Origin: an uncultured bacterium
GTDB lineage: Bacteria > Planctomycetota > Phycisphaerae > Sedimentisphaerales > Anaerobacaceae
Direction of reading: 5' to 3'
Assembly: GCA_913009865.1 (NCBI GenBank)
Contig: CAJVYK010000005.1
Coordinates: 1-27,701 of the forward strand
DNA: 27,701 nt
The stretch's first letter is position 1. Each line of letters begins with the position of its first letter. Position numbers and translations under genes: made by a program. A model generated the notes under the pieces. The model was not told where the DNA came from, did no database searches, and worked only from the letters and a program-made list of their open reading frames with translations. This document shows positions 1 through 7,228 of the stretch, one piece after another.

Positions 1-58
1 AGACGGCATACGAGATAAAGGAATGTGACTGGAGTTCAGACGTGTGCTCTTCCGATCT
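1..58 (+). other. Illumina P7/index adapter contamination
   Basis: Bases 1-16 match the inner part of the Illumina P7 adapter, 17-24 (aaaggaat) sit where the 8-base index belongs, and 25-58 match the TruSeq read-2 primer ending in gctcttccgatct. This is library-construction sequence left at a contig end. Genuine sequence starts at 59. The GTG at 42 that opens the first reading frame lies inside the adapter and is not a real start codon. Confidence 0.98.
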
Positions 59-1421
59 AACAAAAACAATTCATCGCTGGCGAAAACGAGACCTGATTGC
101 GCGAAAATTTGTTTTCGACGATGGTAAAAAACGTTTTGGTTTTTTGCAATCCACCGTCGATAAATTCCTCGATGCAAACCCAAACCTTATCGCCAAAGCA
201 AAAACTTTTACGCGACTGACAGATAAGGAAAAACAACTGATTATAAAACAGGCCGCTACACTTGCAGCCAAAACTACACTAAGCCGTTACCAGATTATAA
301 GCCGGATAGCGGCTGAAATCGGCAAGGTTCACGAAACCGTCAGGTACACAATCGCCAACTATGAAAAAGCCAATCCTGATAAACCTATTTTCAGCAAGCC
401 AGCCGGCATAATCAGCCCCGCCGCAGCCGGCGAACTCTATAAGCTGTTCAAACAAGGATGCGACATCGAAGAATTGATGAGTCGCTTCAATCGTTGTAAA
501 AGCTCGATATATCGGATTATAAATCAACGCAGGGCAAGGATAATCCTGGCCAGAAAAATTGAATTTATCGCCAGTGACGAATTTCTTGAAGAAGATGCCG
601 GAGAGAAAATTCTCGCAAAGTCAATCAACCTGCCCTTGTCCACTTTCAGCAATGGCTCTGAGCTATTCGGATTAGCCGGCAGTTCCCAGCCGAAGTATTT
701 GCAGACATTGAAGGGCGCAGCCGTACTCAATAGGGACAGCGAAGTCGAGCTGTTCCGTAGATATAACTATCTAAAATATCTGGTCTGCATAACCAGAGCG
801 GGAATGAAACCGACTCGGGTCCTTAGCCCTTGTCTAAGGAAAATTGAAGACTATTTGGCTGAGGCCGAGACAATCAAAAAAATGATAATCGAGGCAAACC
901 TGCGACTTGTCGTCAGCATTGCAAGCAAACACACTACCCACGGAGCAAATTTACAGGATTTGGTCAGCGAGGGCAACTTCTCGCTGATGCGGGCGGTCGA
1001 AAAATTCGATTATACAAGGGGTTTTCGATTCGCCACTTACGCCTCCTGGGCCATAGCCAAAGACTATGCACGCAAGATACCCGCTGAGACCGCCCGACAC
1101 GATAAGGCGACAGCGGCTTCATTGACAAACATCCAGCGTGATTTGAGAATCACAGAAGCCGCGGATTTTGCAGCTATCGAACACACACGTAAAAGTCTGG
1201 TTGGTGTTATCGAGGACAATCTCAACGAACGCGAACAGTACATAATCTTAAACCATTTTGGCCTGATTGGCTCGCTGATAAAAAAGAAGAAAAAGACCTT
1301 AAAGCAAATCGGTGATGATTTGGACATCAGCAAGGAAAGAGTCCGGCAAATCGAATTGATTGCTTTGCAGAAGTTGAGGCACTTTCTGAGCATTGAGGAA
1401 TTTGAGTTGCTGACAGGTTAA
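59..1421 (+). CDS. Sigma-70 family RNA polymerase sigma factor, 5' end missing
   Basis: About 453 genuine codons remain; the true start lies beyond the contig end. The last ~180 residues are a sigma factor. Region 2 (about residues 272-345) reads EANLRLVVSIASKH, then DLVSEGNFSLMRAVEKFDYTRG and FRFATYASWAIAKDYAR. Region 4 (about 390-446) has a helix-turn-helix, LKQIGDDLDISKERVRQIE. A canonical region 3 is not obvious between them. The N-terminal ~250 residues look like helix-turn-helix segments (for example SRYQIISRIAAEIGKVHETVR) unlike region 1 of primary sigmas. Region 2.3 has W-A where RpoD has the W-W pair used in promoter melting. This fits an accessory, planctomycete-style sigma, not the primary sigma, which is encoded at 17488-19251. 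The promoters it recognises cannot be read here. Confidence 0.85.
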
Positions 1422-1570
1422 ATTTCTGAGCATTTTGTTTGTATATATCCAGACAGCCAGCCCAATGTTATTGGATTGGCACAGCCGTCTTTGTCTTTGG
1501 CAATGGCAATGACTATCTGTTCCGGATATTTGGTTTTGATTGCCTCTGCATACTCAACTTGTTTTTGCAT
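1418..1570 (-). pseudogene. N-terminal remnant of a flavin reductase-like protein
   Basis: A 50-codon minus-strand frame starts at ATG 1570 and ends at TAA 1418-1420, overlapping the sigma factor stop. It contains YPEQIVIAIAKDKDGCANPI followed by TLGW, which resembles the N-terminus of flavin reductase (FMN-binding split-barrel) proteins. Those proteins normally run to about 150-200 residues, but here the frame leaves the family pattern after TLGWLSGY and stops. A purine-rich stretch precedes the start. The likely reading is a decayed gene whose 3' part was lost, perhaps when the sigma gene arrived. A short independent gene is possible but less likely. The family assignment rests on this motif from memory. 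Confidence 0.5.
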
Positions 1571-1664
1571 TGCTCTTCTTCCAAATTAGCCCTATATTTA
1601 CTGCAGCAAGATTAAGTGTATAGAGTGCCGGAAAAAGCAAAACCATTTCGACATAAAGGAAAAA

Positions 1665-1685
1665 CCCCCGACATAAAGTCGGGGG
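1665..1685. other. Perfect hairpin upstream of proC
   Basis: An 8-bp perfect stem (cccccgac / gtcggggg) closes a 5-base loop (ataaa). On the minus strand it is followed by five T residues, as in an intrinsic terminator, but no minus-strand gene ends here. On the plus strand there is no T run. It may be an insulator, part of the proC leader, or one of the dispersed hairpins of this genome. The rest of 1571-1728 shows nothing recognisable apart from the proC ribosome binding site. Confidence 0.55.
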
Positions 1686-1728
1686 CTAAAGTTGCAGTAT
1701 CATAATCAATTTTAACAAGGGGAAACTA

Positions 1729-2547
1729 ATGGATACAATCGGCTTTCTCGGCGGCGGAAATATGGCTGAAGCCCTGATAAAGGGCATAATAACCGCCGAC
1801 GTTTATAAGCCCGAAAATGTATTTATAAGCGACATTCGGGCCAAAAGACTTGACTTTCTGGAAAAACAGTATGGCGTTCAGGTGGTAGATGACAATGCCG
1901 AGCTGGCTGCGAAGGTCGAGACTCTGCTCTTAAGCGTCAAGCCCCAGAATATGACTGAGGTGCTGCAAGACGTAAAAGATACTATTAAGAAAGACACACT
2001 TGTAATATCAATCGCAGCAGGTATAAGAACCGCTAATATTGCTGCCGTACTGGGTGATATCGCAATAGTGCGGGTTATGCCCAATACGCCGGCTTTGATT
2101 GGCGAAGGAGCCGGCGCACTGTTCGCTACAGAGAAGGCAAGGCCAATGATGGAAAGGGCAAAGTCAATCTTTTCGGCAGTCGGCGAAGCTGTTGTTGTCG
2201 ATAGAGAAGAGTTAATAGACGCGGTAACGGCTGTGAGCGGCAGTGGGCCTGCTTACTATTTTCTCTTGACCGAGGAGATAATAAAAGCGGGTGTCGAATT
2301 GGGCCTGCCTGACGATATAGCCAGGAAACTGGTTCTGCAAACCGCTAAAGGCGCTGCTTTGCTTGCGGTTGAGGCCGACAAGAAAGGCGAAACTGTCGCC
2401 GAGCTTCGCCGAAAGGTTACCTCGCCCGGCGGTACAACCGAAGCTGCTCTGAAAGTCTTCGCAGACGGCAAATTCGGCCCATTGATAGCCCAGGCCGTTA
2501 AAAAAGCCCATAGTAGAAGCCGGCAGCTTTCAAATTATAGCGGATAG
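1729..2547 (+). CDS. proC: Pyrroline-5-carboxylate reductase
   Basis: This 272-residue cytoplasmic enzyme reduces 1-pyrroline-5-carboxylate to L-proline with NAD(P)H, the last step of proline synthesis. The N-terminal Rossmann motif is IGFLGGGNMAEALIKG (residues 4-19). SVKPQNM marks the end of the nucleotide domain, followed by VRVMPNTPALIGEGAGALF. The C-terminal dimer/substrate domain carries AVSGSGPAYYFLLTEEIIKA and RRKVTSPGGTTEAAL, the P5CR signature. Length is normal for the family. The ATG is preceded by a good ribosome binding site, AAGGGG, seven bases upstream. The last codons and the stop lie in a period-7 repeat (atagcgg, atagcgt) that continues to about 2585, so the extreme C-terminus may have been altered by repeat insertion. 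No proline-pathway partner is adjacent. Confidence 0.97.
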   Translation: MDTIGFLGGGNMAEALIKGIITADVYKPENVFISDIRAKRLDFLEKQYGVQVVDDNAELAAKVETLLLSVKPQNMTEVLQDVKDTIKKDTLVISIAAGIRTANIAAVLGDIAIVRVMPNTPALIGEGAGALFATEKARPMMERAKSIFSAVGEAVVVDREELIDAVTAVSGSGPAYYFLLTEEIIKAGVELGLPDDIARKLVLQTAKGAALLAVEADKKGETVAELRRKVTSPGGTTEAALKVFADGKFGPLIAQAVKKAHSRSRQLSNYSG

Positions 2548-2585
2548 CGTTTACCTGTGGCAAAGCTAGCGTATGGCGGTTAGAA
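2540..2585. repeat. Degenerate period-7 repeat over the proC stop codon
   Basis: Seven-base units run atagcgg, atagcgt, ttacctg, and further on gctagcg, tatggcg, gttagaa. The core ttacctgtggcaaagcta differs by only a few bases from tacctgtggcagagctat, which occurs at 20886-20903 (inside dnaG) and at 21347-21364. This ties the site to a dispersed repeat family. Confidence 0.5.
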
Positions 2586-2622
2586 AACAGTGGTACGTCA
2601 TCGACATACGCAATACGGCCGG

Positions 2623-2805
2623 TTATTCGATGATAATTGCCTCGACCGGGCACTCGTCGGCGGCCTGCTGAACAGCATCCTCGAACTTGGCGGCAATCTC
2701 ATTCTCGGCAACTTCTGCCATATCCGAACCCATCTCGAAAACATCAGGACAGGTATCTACACACAGTCCGCAGGCAGTGCAGGTATCCTCAATCCTAACT
2801 TTCAT
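2623..2805 (-). CDS. Small [4Fe-4S] ferredoxin
   Basis: A 60-residue electron carrier. CTACGLCVDTCP gives Cys9, Cys12, Cys15 and Cys19, and a distant Cys52-Pro follows in DECPVEAI. In single-cluster ferredoxins of this pattern, Cys9, 12, 15 and 52 bind one [4Fe-4S] cluster; Cys19 is what remains of the second site. The sequence is acidic, as is usual for ferredoxins. GAAGGGG lies upstream of the ATG as ribosome binding site. It is transcribed away from ffs, so the promoters of both lie in the repeat-rich stretch 2806-2908. The redox partner is not identifiable from the neighbours. Confidence 0.93.
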   Translation of the reverse strand: MKVRIEDTCTACGLCVDTCPDVFEMGSDMAEVAENEIAAKFEDAVQQAADECPVEAIIIE

Positions 2806-2825
2806 AATAAATACCCCTTCAAATT

Positions 2826-2901
2826 GACTATTTACTATTGATTATTTCCTACAGATTATTTATTATTGAAAAGGTCAATAGTCAATAGAAAATAATCAAT
2901 A
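2826..2901. repeat. Period-7 array between ferredoxin and ffs
   Basis: Seven-base units follow one another: ttgacta, tttacta, ttgatta, tttccta, cagatta, tttatta, ttgaaaa. Then, in inverted sense, come gtcaata, gtcaata, gaaaata, atcaata. The two halves are partly complementary, so the block could fold. The same words recur at 3012-3046, 3444-3478 and about 23407-23430. Confidence 0.75.
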
Positions 2902-2908
2902 ATTTTTC

Positions 2909-3004
2909 GGCCGGGTCCCATGCAAGCCGAGCCCGTGAATCTGGTCAGGCGGGGAACCGAGCAGCCATAAGCGTGTGCTTGGTTGTGCTGTGGTAAACCC
3001 GGCC
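2909..3004 (+). ncRNA. ffs: Bacterial small signal recognition particle RNA (4.5S-type)
   Basis: This RNA joins Ffh to form the signal recognition particle, which targets nascent membrane and secreted proteins. The ends pair perfectly: ggccgggt (2909-2916) with acccggcc (2997-3004). The conserved apical domain IV is present: GGTCAGG at 2943-2949, GGAA at 2953-2956 and GCAGCCA at 2961-2967, the strands of the symmetric and asymmetric loops that Ffh binds. Length is about 96 nt, typical of the short SRP RNA without an Alu domain. ffs is often found near dnaX in bacteria; here a four-helix-bundle gene lies between them. Its protein partner Ffh is encoded at the right end of the window. Confidence 0.95.
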
Positions 3005-3011
3005 ACCTTTT

Positions 3012-3046
3012 AACGATAAATGATTAATGATAAATGATTATTAGTC
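3012..3046. repeat. Period-7 array 5' of the four-helix-bundle gene
   Basis: Units gataaat, gattaat, gataaat, gattatt run from just after ffs to about 13 bases before the next gene. It forms the left flank of that gene and matches the right-hand array at 3444-3478 in period and composition. Confidence 0.75.
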
Positions 3047-3058
3047 ACAATACTATAA

Positions 3059-3448
3059 ATGGGCGAAAATGACCTAAAGAAACGAACGAAAGAGTTTGCG
3101 CATCGTTGTGTTAAATTGGCCTTGGCTTTGCCGGAAGCTCCCATAGGCAGGCACATTCGATTTCAGCTAATAAAATGCTCAACCTCTGTAGCCGCAAACT
3201 ACCGTGCCGCCTGTGTCGCACAATCAAAGGCGGATTTCGTTTCCAAGCTAAGCATTGTCATAGAGGAAGCTGATGAATCCTGCTTCTGGATGGAGTTTAT
3301 ACTCGAAGAGAAATTGATAAATGAAAGGCAAGTTATTGGTTTATTAAAGGAAGGTAAAGAACTAACCGCTATTTTTGTAACTTCGAGAAAAACAACAAAA
3401 GATAGAAGCTCAGAATTTGTGACAGAAAATGGACTTTATGTCAAATAA
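3059..3448 (+). CDS. Four helix bundle protein (S23 / 23S intervening-sequence type)
   Basis: This 129-residue, all-helical protein has the family core SVAANYRAACVAQSKADFVSKLSIVIEEADESCFWMEFILEEK (about residues 44-86). The family was first found encoded in intervening sequences of 23S rRNA genes and is related in fold to the Avd accessory protein of diversity-generating retroelements; most chromosomal members have no known role. No rRNA or reverse transcriptase is nearby. The ATG has no clear ribosome binding site. The gene is framed by two AT-rich period-7 arrays (3012-3046 and 3444-3478), separating ffs from dnaX. That arrangement suggests it came in as a cassette. Length fits the family (about 110-130). 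Confidence 0.85.
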   Translation: MGENDLKKRTKEFAHRCVKLALALPEAPIGRHIRFQLIKCSTSVAANYRAACVAQSKADFVSKLSIVIEEADESCFWMEFILEEKLINERQVIGLLKEGKELTAIFVTSRKTTKDRSSEFVTENGLYVK

Positions 3449-3478
3449 TCAATAATCAATAATCAATAATCAATAATC
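3444..3478. repeat. (AATAATC)5 heptamer array directly upstream of dnaX
   Basis: Five exact copies of aataatc begin at the stop codon of the four-helix-bundle gene and end eight bases before the dnaX start codon. The array therefore occupies the position where a dnaX promoter or ribosome binding site would be expected; only a weak ttggaaa remains. Confidence 0.9.
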
Positions 3479-3486
3479 ATTGGAAA

Positions 3487-4869
3487 ATGCCGTATACTGT
3501 TCTTGCAAGAAAATACAGGTCGCAAACGTTCGATGAGGTCATCGGTCAGGACCCTATTGCCCGGACGCTCAAAAACGCTATAAAGACGGCTAAAGTTGCA
3601 CACGCCTATCTGTTCGCAGGCACTCGCGGCGTCGGCAAAACAACTATGGCACGGGTGCTGGCAAAAGCTCTTAACTGTCTGGCCTTCGAGACGCCTACCA
3701 CACAGCCGTGCTGCAAGTGCGAAAGTTGTATTGCTGTCAACGTTGGCGATGATATTGATGTCATTGAGATTGATGGAGCGTCAAACAACCGTGTCGATGA
3801 GATTCGCGAATTGCGTCAGAACGCAATTTATCGGCCGGCACGCTCAAGATTTAAAATATATATTATTGACGAAGTCCATATGCTCAGCACAGGGGCGTTT
3901 AATGCACTTCTGAAAATACTGGAAGAGCCGCCCAGCCACGTCAAGTTTATCTTCGCAACCACCGAGCCGAATAAGGTCATTGCCACAATCCAATCGAGGT
4001 GCCAGAGATTTGATTTTAACAATATAAGCGCCCGGCTCATCGCCGAGCAGCTCAAAAGCATTCTCGAACAGGAAAAAATAAAATACCAGGAGGATTTGGT
4101 TCTGCCCTTAGCTAAAATGGCAAACGGCTCGATGAGAGACGGCTTGAGTCTGCTGGATAGATTGATAAGTACCGGCAGCGAACCGCTGACTACCGAGCTG
4201 CTCGAAGAGTTTCTCGGCCAGCCCAACAGTGAAAAAATCTATCATTTAACCGCTGAAATCGGCGACAGCAACGCTGCCGGGACACTCGCCGCATTGGAGG
4301 ATTTGGTCAGTGCCGGCCTGAGCGAGGTCCAGATTGTTGATTCGCTTATCGATTGTATGCGAGATTTAATGGTGGCCAAATCCACAGGGACCGAAAGCGA
4401 ACTTTTGATTTTGACCGCCGAACAGCGCAGCCGGGCCGGTGAATTAGCTGAAAAATTTGATACCGCCGCACTTATTTACAACATAACCACACTTGAAAAA
4501 CTGCGATGGTCAATCAAAAACAGCGATACGCCCAGGGCACTTTTAGAGGCTTCGCTGCTGCGATTTGCCTTAAGTGAGCATTTTTTGAATGTTGACCAGC
4601 TTCTTTCACAACTGCAGACCGGCTCATCTGCCGCCCAAAAAAAAAAGCAGCCGGCCAGAAGCGTCAGGAATGAAACGAGCATCGAGCAGCGAGGTAAGCC
4701 CGAAACGACTGCCGACGAACAGACGCAGGACAAACCTGTCCTGAACCATCCTAAAACCGCCAGCCAGAGGAAAAACGAGCTAATCAACGACCCCGCCGTC
4801 AAGACGGTACTGATAGGTCTTGATGCAACAATTACCGGCATCGAAGAAGCTAAAAACCAAAAACCATAA
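3487..4869 (+). CDS. dnaX: DNA polymerase III subunit tau/gamma
   Basis: This is the ATPase of the clamp loader, which opens the beta clamp onto primed DNA. Walker A is GTRGVGKT (45-52). The zinc site is Cys64, Cys75, Cys78, Cys81. Walker B is IIDEVH (DEVH at 128-131). The sensor 1 segment is FIFATTEPNKVIATIQSRCQRFDF, and MANGSMRDGLSLLDR follows as the sensor 2 region. The protein has 460 residues, short for a full tau (E. coli 643), with only ~75 residues of charged, low-complexity tail after domain III. A run of ten A at 4637-4646 forms a slippery heptamer in frame, so a shorter gamma-like form is likely. The start follows an (AATAATC)5 array. recR lies 32 nt downstream, probably in the same transcript; the ybaB gene common in this neighbourhood is absent. 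Confidence 0.96.
   Translation: MPYTVLARKYRSQTFDEVIGQDPIARTLKNAIKTAKVAHAYLFAGTRGVGKTTMARVLAKALNCLAFETPTTQPCCKCESCIAVNVGDDIDVIEIDGASNNRVDEIRELRQNAIYRPARSRFKIYIIDEVHMLSTGAFNALLKILEEPPSHVKFIFATTEPNKVIATIQSRCQRFDFNNISARLIAEQLKSILEQEKIKYQEDLVLPLAKMANGSMRDGLSLLDRLISTGSEPLTTELLEEFLGQPNSEKIYHLTAEIGDSNAAGTLAALEDLVSAGLSEVQIVDSLIDCMRDLMVAKSTGTESELLILTAEQRSRAGELAEKFDTAALIYNITTLEKLRWSIKNSDTPRALLEASLLRFALSEHFLNVDQLLSQLQTGSSAAQKKKQPARSVRNETSIEQRGKPETTADEQTQDKPVLNHPKTASQRKNELINDPAVKTVLIGLDATITGIEEAKNQKP
4637..4673 (+). promoter_or_regulatory. Candidate programmed frameshift / slippage site in dnaX
   Basis: Ten A residues followed by G put the heptamer A AAA AAG in the correct phase (codons CAA AAA AAA AAG). 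A -1 slip reads GCA GCC GGC CAG AAG CGT CAG GAA and stops at TGA 4671-4673, giving a product of about 395 residues. The same heptamer makes gamma in E. coli, and A runs in dnaX of Thermus cause transcriptional slippage. I see no convincing upstream Shine-Dalgarno stimulator and no strong downstream stem. Confidence 0.6.
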
Positions 4870-4901
4870 TTTGAAATTCAAAACTTCTTAATTTTTTATT
4901 T

Positions 4902-5507
4902 ATGAGCAGTGTTTACACTGAAAGTCTAAACGGGCTGATAGAGCAATTTGGCAAACTGCCGGGCATAGGCCCCAAGACCGCTGAACGCCTCGCTTTTCAT
5001 ATATTAAAGGCCAGGCCCGATGAGGCAATGGCGTTGGCCGGGGCTATCGGCGATGTAAAAAACAAAATCAGACGCTGTGAAATCTGCTACAATCTGGCCG
5101 AGGATAAAATCTGTCAAATCTGCTCCGACCCACGACGGGACAAAAGCTTAATCTGCGTTGTCGAACAGCCCAAAGACCTCATAAATCTTGAAAAAACAGG
5201 GGCCTGTAAGTGGGTGTACCATGTCCTTGGCGGCCACATCGCACCGCTTGAAGGAATCGAGCCGAGCGATTTGACCATCGCCCGGCTCGTTGGAAGGGTG
5301 CGAGAAGGTAATGTGAAAGAAGTGATAATGGCGACCAATCCTAATATGGCCGGCGACGGTACATCGCTTTATATAAGCTCACTGCTCAGATCCGCCGGCG
5401 TGAAAATTACACGGCTGGCCAGAGGTCTTCCCACCGGCAGTACTATCGAATATGCAAGCGGAAAAATGCTCACCGACGCTATAATCGGCAGGCAGGAATT
5501 AGAGTAG
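4902..5507 (+). CDS. recR: Recombination mediator protein RecR
   Basis: At 201 residues it has the usual RecR length. The N-terminal helix-hairpin-helix is LPGIGPKTAERLAFHIL (residues 19-35). The zinc finger is Cys59, Cys62, Cys71, Cys74. The TOPRIM domain starts at ICVVEQPKDL and includes ATNPNMAGDGTSLYI, equivalent to the ATNPTVEGEATA segment of other RecR proteins. The C-terminus carries ARGLPTGSTIEYASGKMLTDAI. RecR works with RecF and RecO to load RecA on gapped DNA. It follows dnaX closely, the usual arrangement. The region before the ATG is AT-rich without a strong ribosome binding site. Confidence 0.97.
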   Translation: MSSVYTESLNGLIEQFGKLPGIGPKTAERLAFHILKARPDEAMALAGAIGDVKNKIRRCEICYNLAEDKICQICSDPRRDKSLICVVEQPKDLINLEKTGACKWVYHVLGGHIAPLEGIEPSDLTIARLVGRVREGNVKEVIMATNPNMAGDGTSLYISSLLRSAGVKITRLARGLPTGSTIEYASGKMLTDAIIGRQELE

Positions 5508-5570
5508 CTTTCATTCCTTAAAACTTTTAAACCGCCCTCCGGATATTGCCGAAATTTTCTGACACATTTA

Positions 5571-5579
5571 TGGTATAAT
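5571..5579 (+). promoter_or_regulatory. Extended -10 promoter candidate for rpoN
   Basis: TGGTATAAT combines a perfect -10 hexamer (5574-5579) with an upstream TG, the extended -10 signature, which can replace a -35 box; no -35 at proper spacing is visible. It lies 57 nt ahead of the rpoN start, with a period-7 array between. Confidence 0.45.
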
Positions 5580-5582
5580 AAG

Positions 5583-5617
5583 AAAACAGCAGTAAGCAGG
5601 CAGCAGACAGAATAAAG
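5583..5617. repeat. Period-7 array in the rpoN leader
   Basis: Units aaaacag, cagtaag, caggcag, cagacag, aataaag all share AG at positions 6-7. It lies between the candidate promoter and the rpoN ribosome binding site. Confidence 0.55.
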
Positions 5618-5636
5618 GATTTTTTCAGGTGTCTTT

Positions 5637-7130
5637 ATGAAGTTGGAAATGAGAGGACAGATGCGGCTGGAGCAGAGGATGAAGCTGGCTCCGCATATGA
5701 TTCAGTCGATGGAGATTCTCCAACTTCCAATCCTTGCCCTTCAGGAAAGAATAGAGCAGGAGTTGAATTCCAATCCTGTTTTGGAAATAGACGAGCCGTC
5801 AAATCCCGAAGCAGACAGCTCCGTTCCCGAAGCAGACAGTTCCGTTGAGCAGCAGAGCGGCGAGGATATTAACGAAAAAGATTTGGTTGTCGATACGGAC
5901 AGCAACAAAGCCGAAGACTTCGAACGTCTTGGCAGTCTTGACGATGATTATAAAGACTATATGAGCCGCTCCGGCACTTTCCATCGCCGCGTTCAAAGCG
6001 ACGAGCCGGACGGTAAACTGCAGGCGATAAAAAATACCGCAGCGCCGCCCCAGTCGCTGCACGAACATTTACTCGATCAGTGGCGATTAGTCGATGCGGA
6101 GGATGGAGTAAAAAAAGCCGGCGGTTTAATCATAGATTATATCGATGACAGGGGCTATCTTACCGTAAGATTGGAGCAGCTTCATAACAAAGACAGAGCC
6201 GATTTCACCTTCGAGGATTTGAAACAGGCCCTGGAGCTTGTACAAAAGCTGGAACCCGTAGGCGTCGGGGCGCGGGATCTGGCCGAATGCCTGCTTATCC
6301 AGATGGCCCAGAGCGGTGAGGATATGAGTTTTGAAGCCCGTCTGGTCGCCGGGCATATGGACGAGCTGCTTGAAAATCGTCTGCCCGACATCGCCAGGAA
6401 AATGAATTGCAGCATCGAAGCAATCAACCGGGCCATCGAGCGAATGAGCAAGCTGGACACCTCGCCCGGCCTTCAAATCGGCCAGTACCGAAACCACCCT
6501 ATTACCGCCGATGTAATAGTGGAACCGCTGGATAATTCAGATGGCTATTCTGTACGATTGGCAGATTCTAATTTGCCGGCCTTAAGAGTAAATGACTACT
6601 ATGCAAAAATGTCAAAAGACGCAGGGGCTGACGAAAAAACAAGAAAGTTTTTGCAAAATAATATTCGCTCCGCTCAATGGATTATGGATGCAATAGAGCA
6701 GCGAAAGAATACACTGCTCAGGGTCGCAAGGGCGGTGGTCAAATATCAGAGGGAGTTTTTCGAAAAGGGCCAACTGTATCTTAAGCCGCTGCCGATGTCA
6801 AAAGTCGCAGATGACGTAGGCGTGCATCTGGCTACGGTCTCCAGAGCCGTTGCCGGCAAATACATTCAGTGTTCCTGGGGAATGCTGCCGCTGCGAAAAT
6901 TCTTTAGCGGCGGAACCGAAGACATTAACGGCCACGGGCACAGTTGGGAAGCTATAAGAGCGCAACTGCAGCAGATTATAAATGATGAGGATAAAGCCAA
7001 ACCCTTAAGTGACGATAAGATACGCAGGAAATTAGCAGAGGCCGGCATTAACCATCTGGCCAGGCGCACCGTTGCGAAGTATCGCAAGCTCTTAAACATC
7101 CCCGCCGCAAGGTTTAGAAGAAAGTATTAG
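5637..7130 (+). CDS. rpoN: RNA polymerase sigma-54 factor
   Basis: This 497-residue sigma recognises -24/-12 promoters and needs AAA+ activators to open them. Region I is the Gln/Leu-rich segment MRLEQRMKLAPHMIQSMEIL followed by LQLPILALQERIEQELNSNP (about residues 8-48). An acidic region II follows, with a perfect duplication PEADSSVPEADSSV encoded by two 21-bp tandem copies (5805-5846). The core-binding domain contains LEPVGVGARDLAECLLIQM. The helix-turn-helix is around SKVADDVGVHLATVSRAVAGKYIQ, and the RpoN box ARRTVAKYRK is at 475-484, eight of ten residues matching the textbook ARRTVAKYRE type. AGGTG precedes the ATG. No activator gene is in the window. Confidence 0.98.
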   Translation: MKLEMRGQMRLEQRMKLAPHMIQSMEILQLPILALQERIEQELNSNPVLEIDEPSNPEADSSVPEADSSVEQQSGEDINEKDLVVDTDSNKAEDFERLGSLDDDYKDYMSRSGTFHRRVQSDEPDGKLQAIKNTAAPPQSLHEHLLDQWRLVDAEDGVKKAGGLIIDYIDDRGYLTVRLEQLHNKDRADFTFEDLKQALELVQKLEPVGVGARDLAECLLIQMAQSGEDMSFEARLVAGHMDELLENRLPDIARKMNCSIEAINRAIERMSKLDTSPGLQIGQYRNHPITADVIVEPLDNSDGYSVRLADSNLPALRVNDYYAKMSKDAGADEKTRKFLQNNIRSAQWIMDAIEQRKNTLLRVARAVVKYQREFFEKGQLYLKPLPMSKVADDVGVHLATVSRAVAGKYIQCSWGMLPLRKFFSGGTEDINGHGHSWEAIRAQLQQIINDEDKAKPLSDDKIRRKLAEAGINHLARRTVAKYRKLLNIPAARFRRKY

Positions 7131-7133
7131 CAT

Positions 7134-7200
7134 CGTGGTTCGTGGTTCGTGGTTCGTGATTCGTGGTTCGTGGTTTGTGGTTCGTGGTTCGTAGCTCGTA
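7134..7200. repeat. (CGTGGTT)n heptamer array after rpoN
   Basis: About nine and a half units of cgtggtt, with single-base variants (cgtgatt, tgtggtt, cgtagct), begin four bases after the rpoN stop. Convergent transcription from rpoN and the minus-strand regulator meets here; no intrinsic terminator is visible. Related words occur at 22974-22987. Confidence 0.95.
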
Positions 7201-7228
7201 TACCATATTTCGCCCTACCAGGGATAGC

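Noticed and set aside
1665..1685. Terminator of the sigma factor gene
   Set aside because: On the plus strand the stem is not followed by T residues and lies 240 bases after the stop codon.
2590..2841. Plus-strand open frame opposite the ferredoxin
   Set aside because: It is antisense to a clear ferredoxin with all cluster cysteines and has no family features of its own.
3059..3448. Diversity-generating retroelement (Avd-like protein)
   Set aside because: The four-helix bundle resembles Avd in fold, but there is no reverse transcriptase, template or variable repeat in the window.
2821..3486. CRISPR array
   Set aside because: Units are seven bases with no unique spacers of 25-40 bases and no cas genes nearby.
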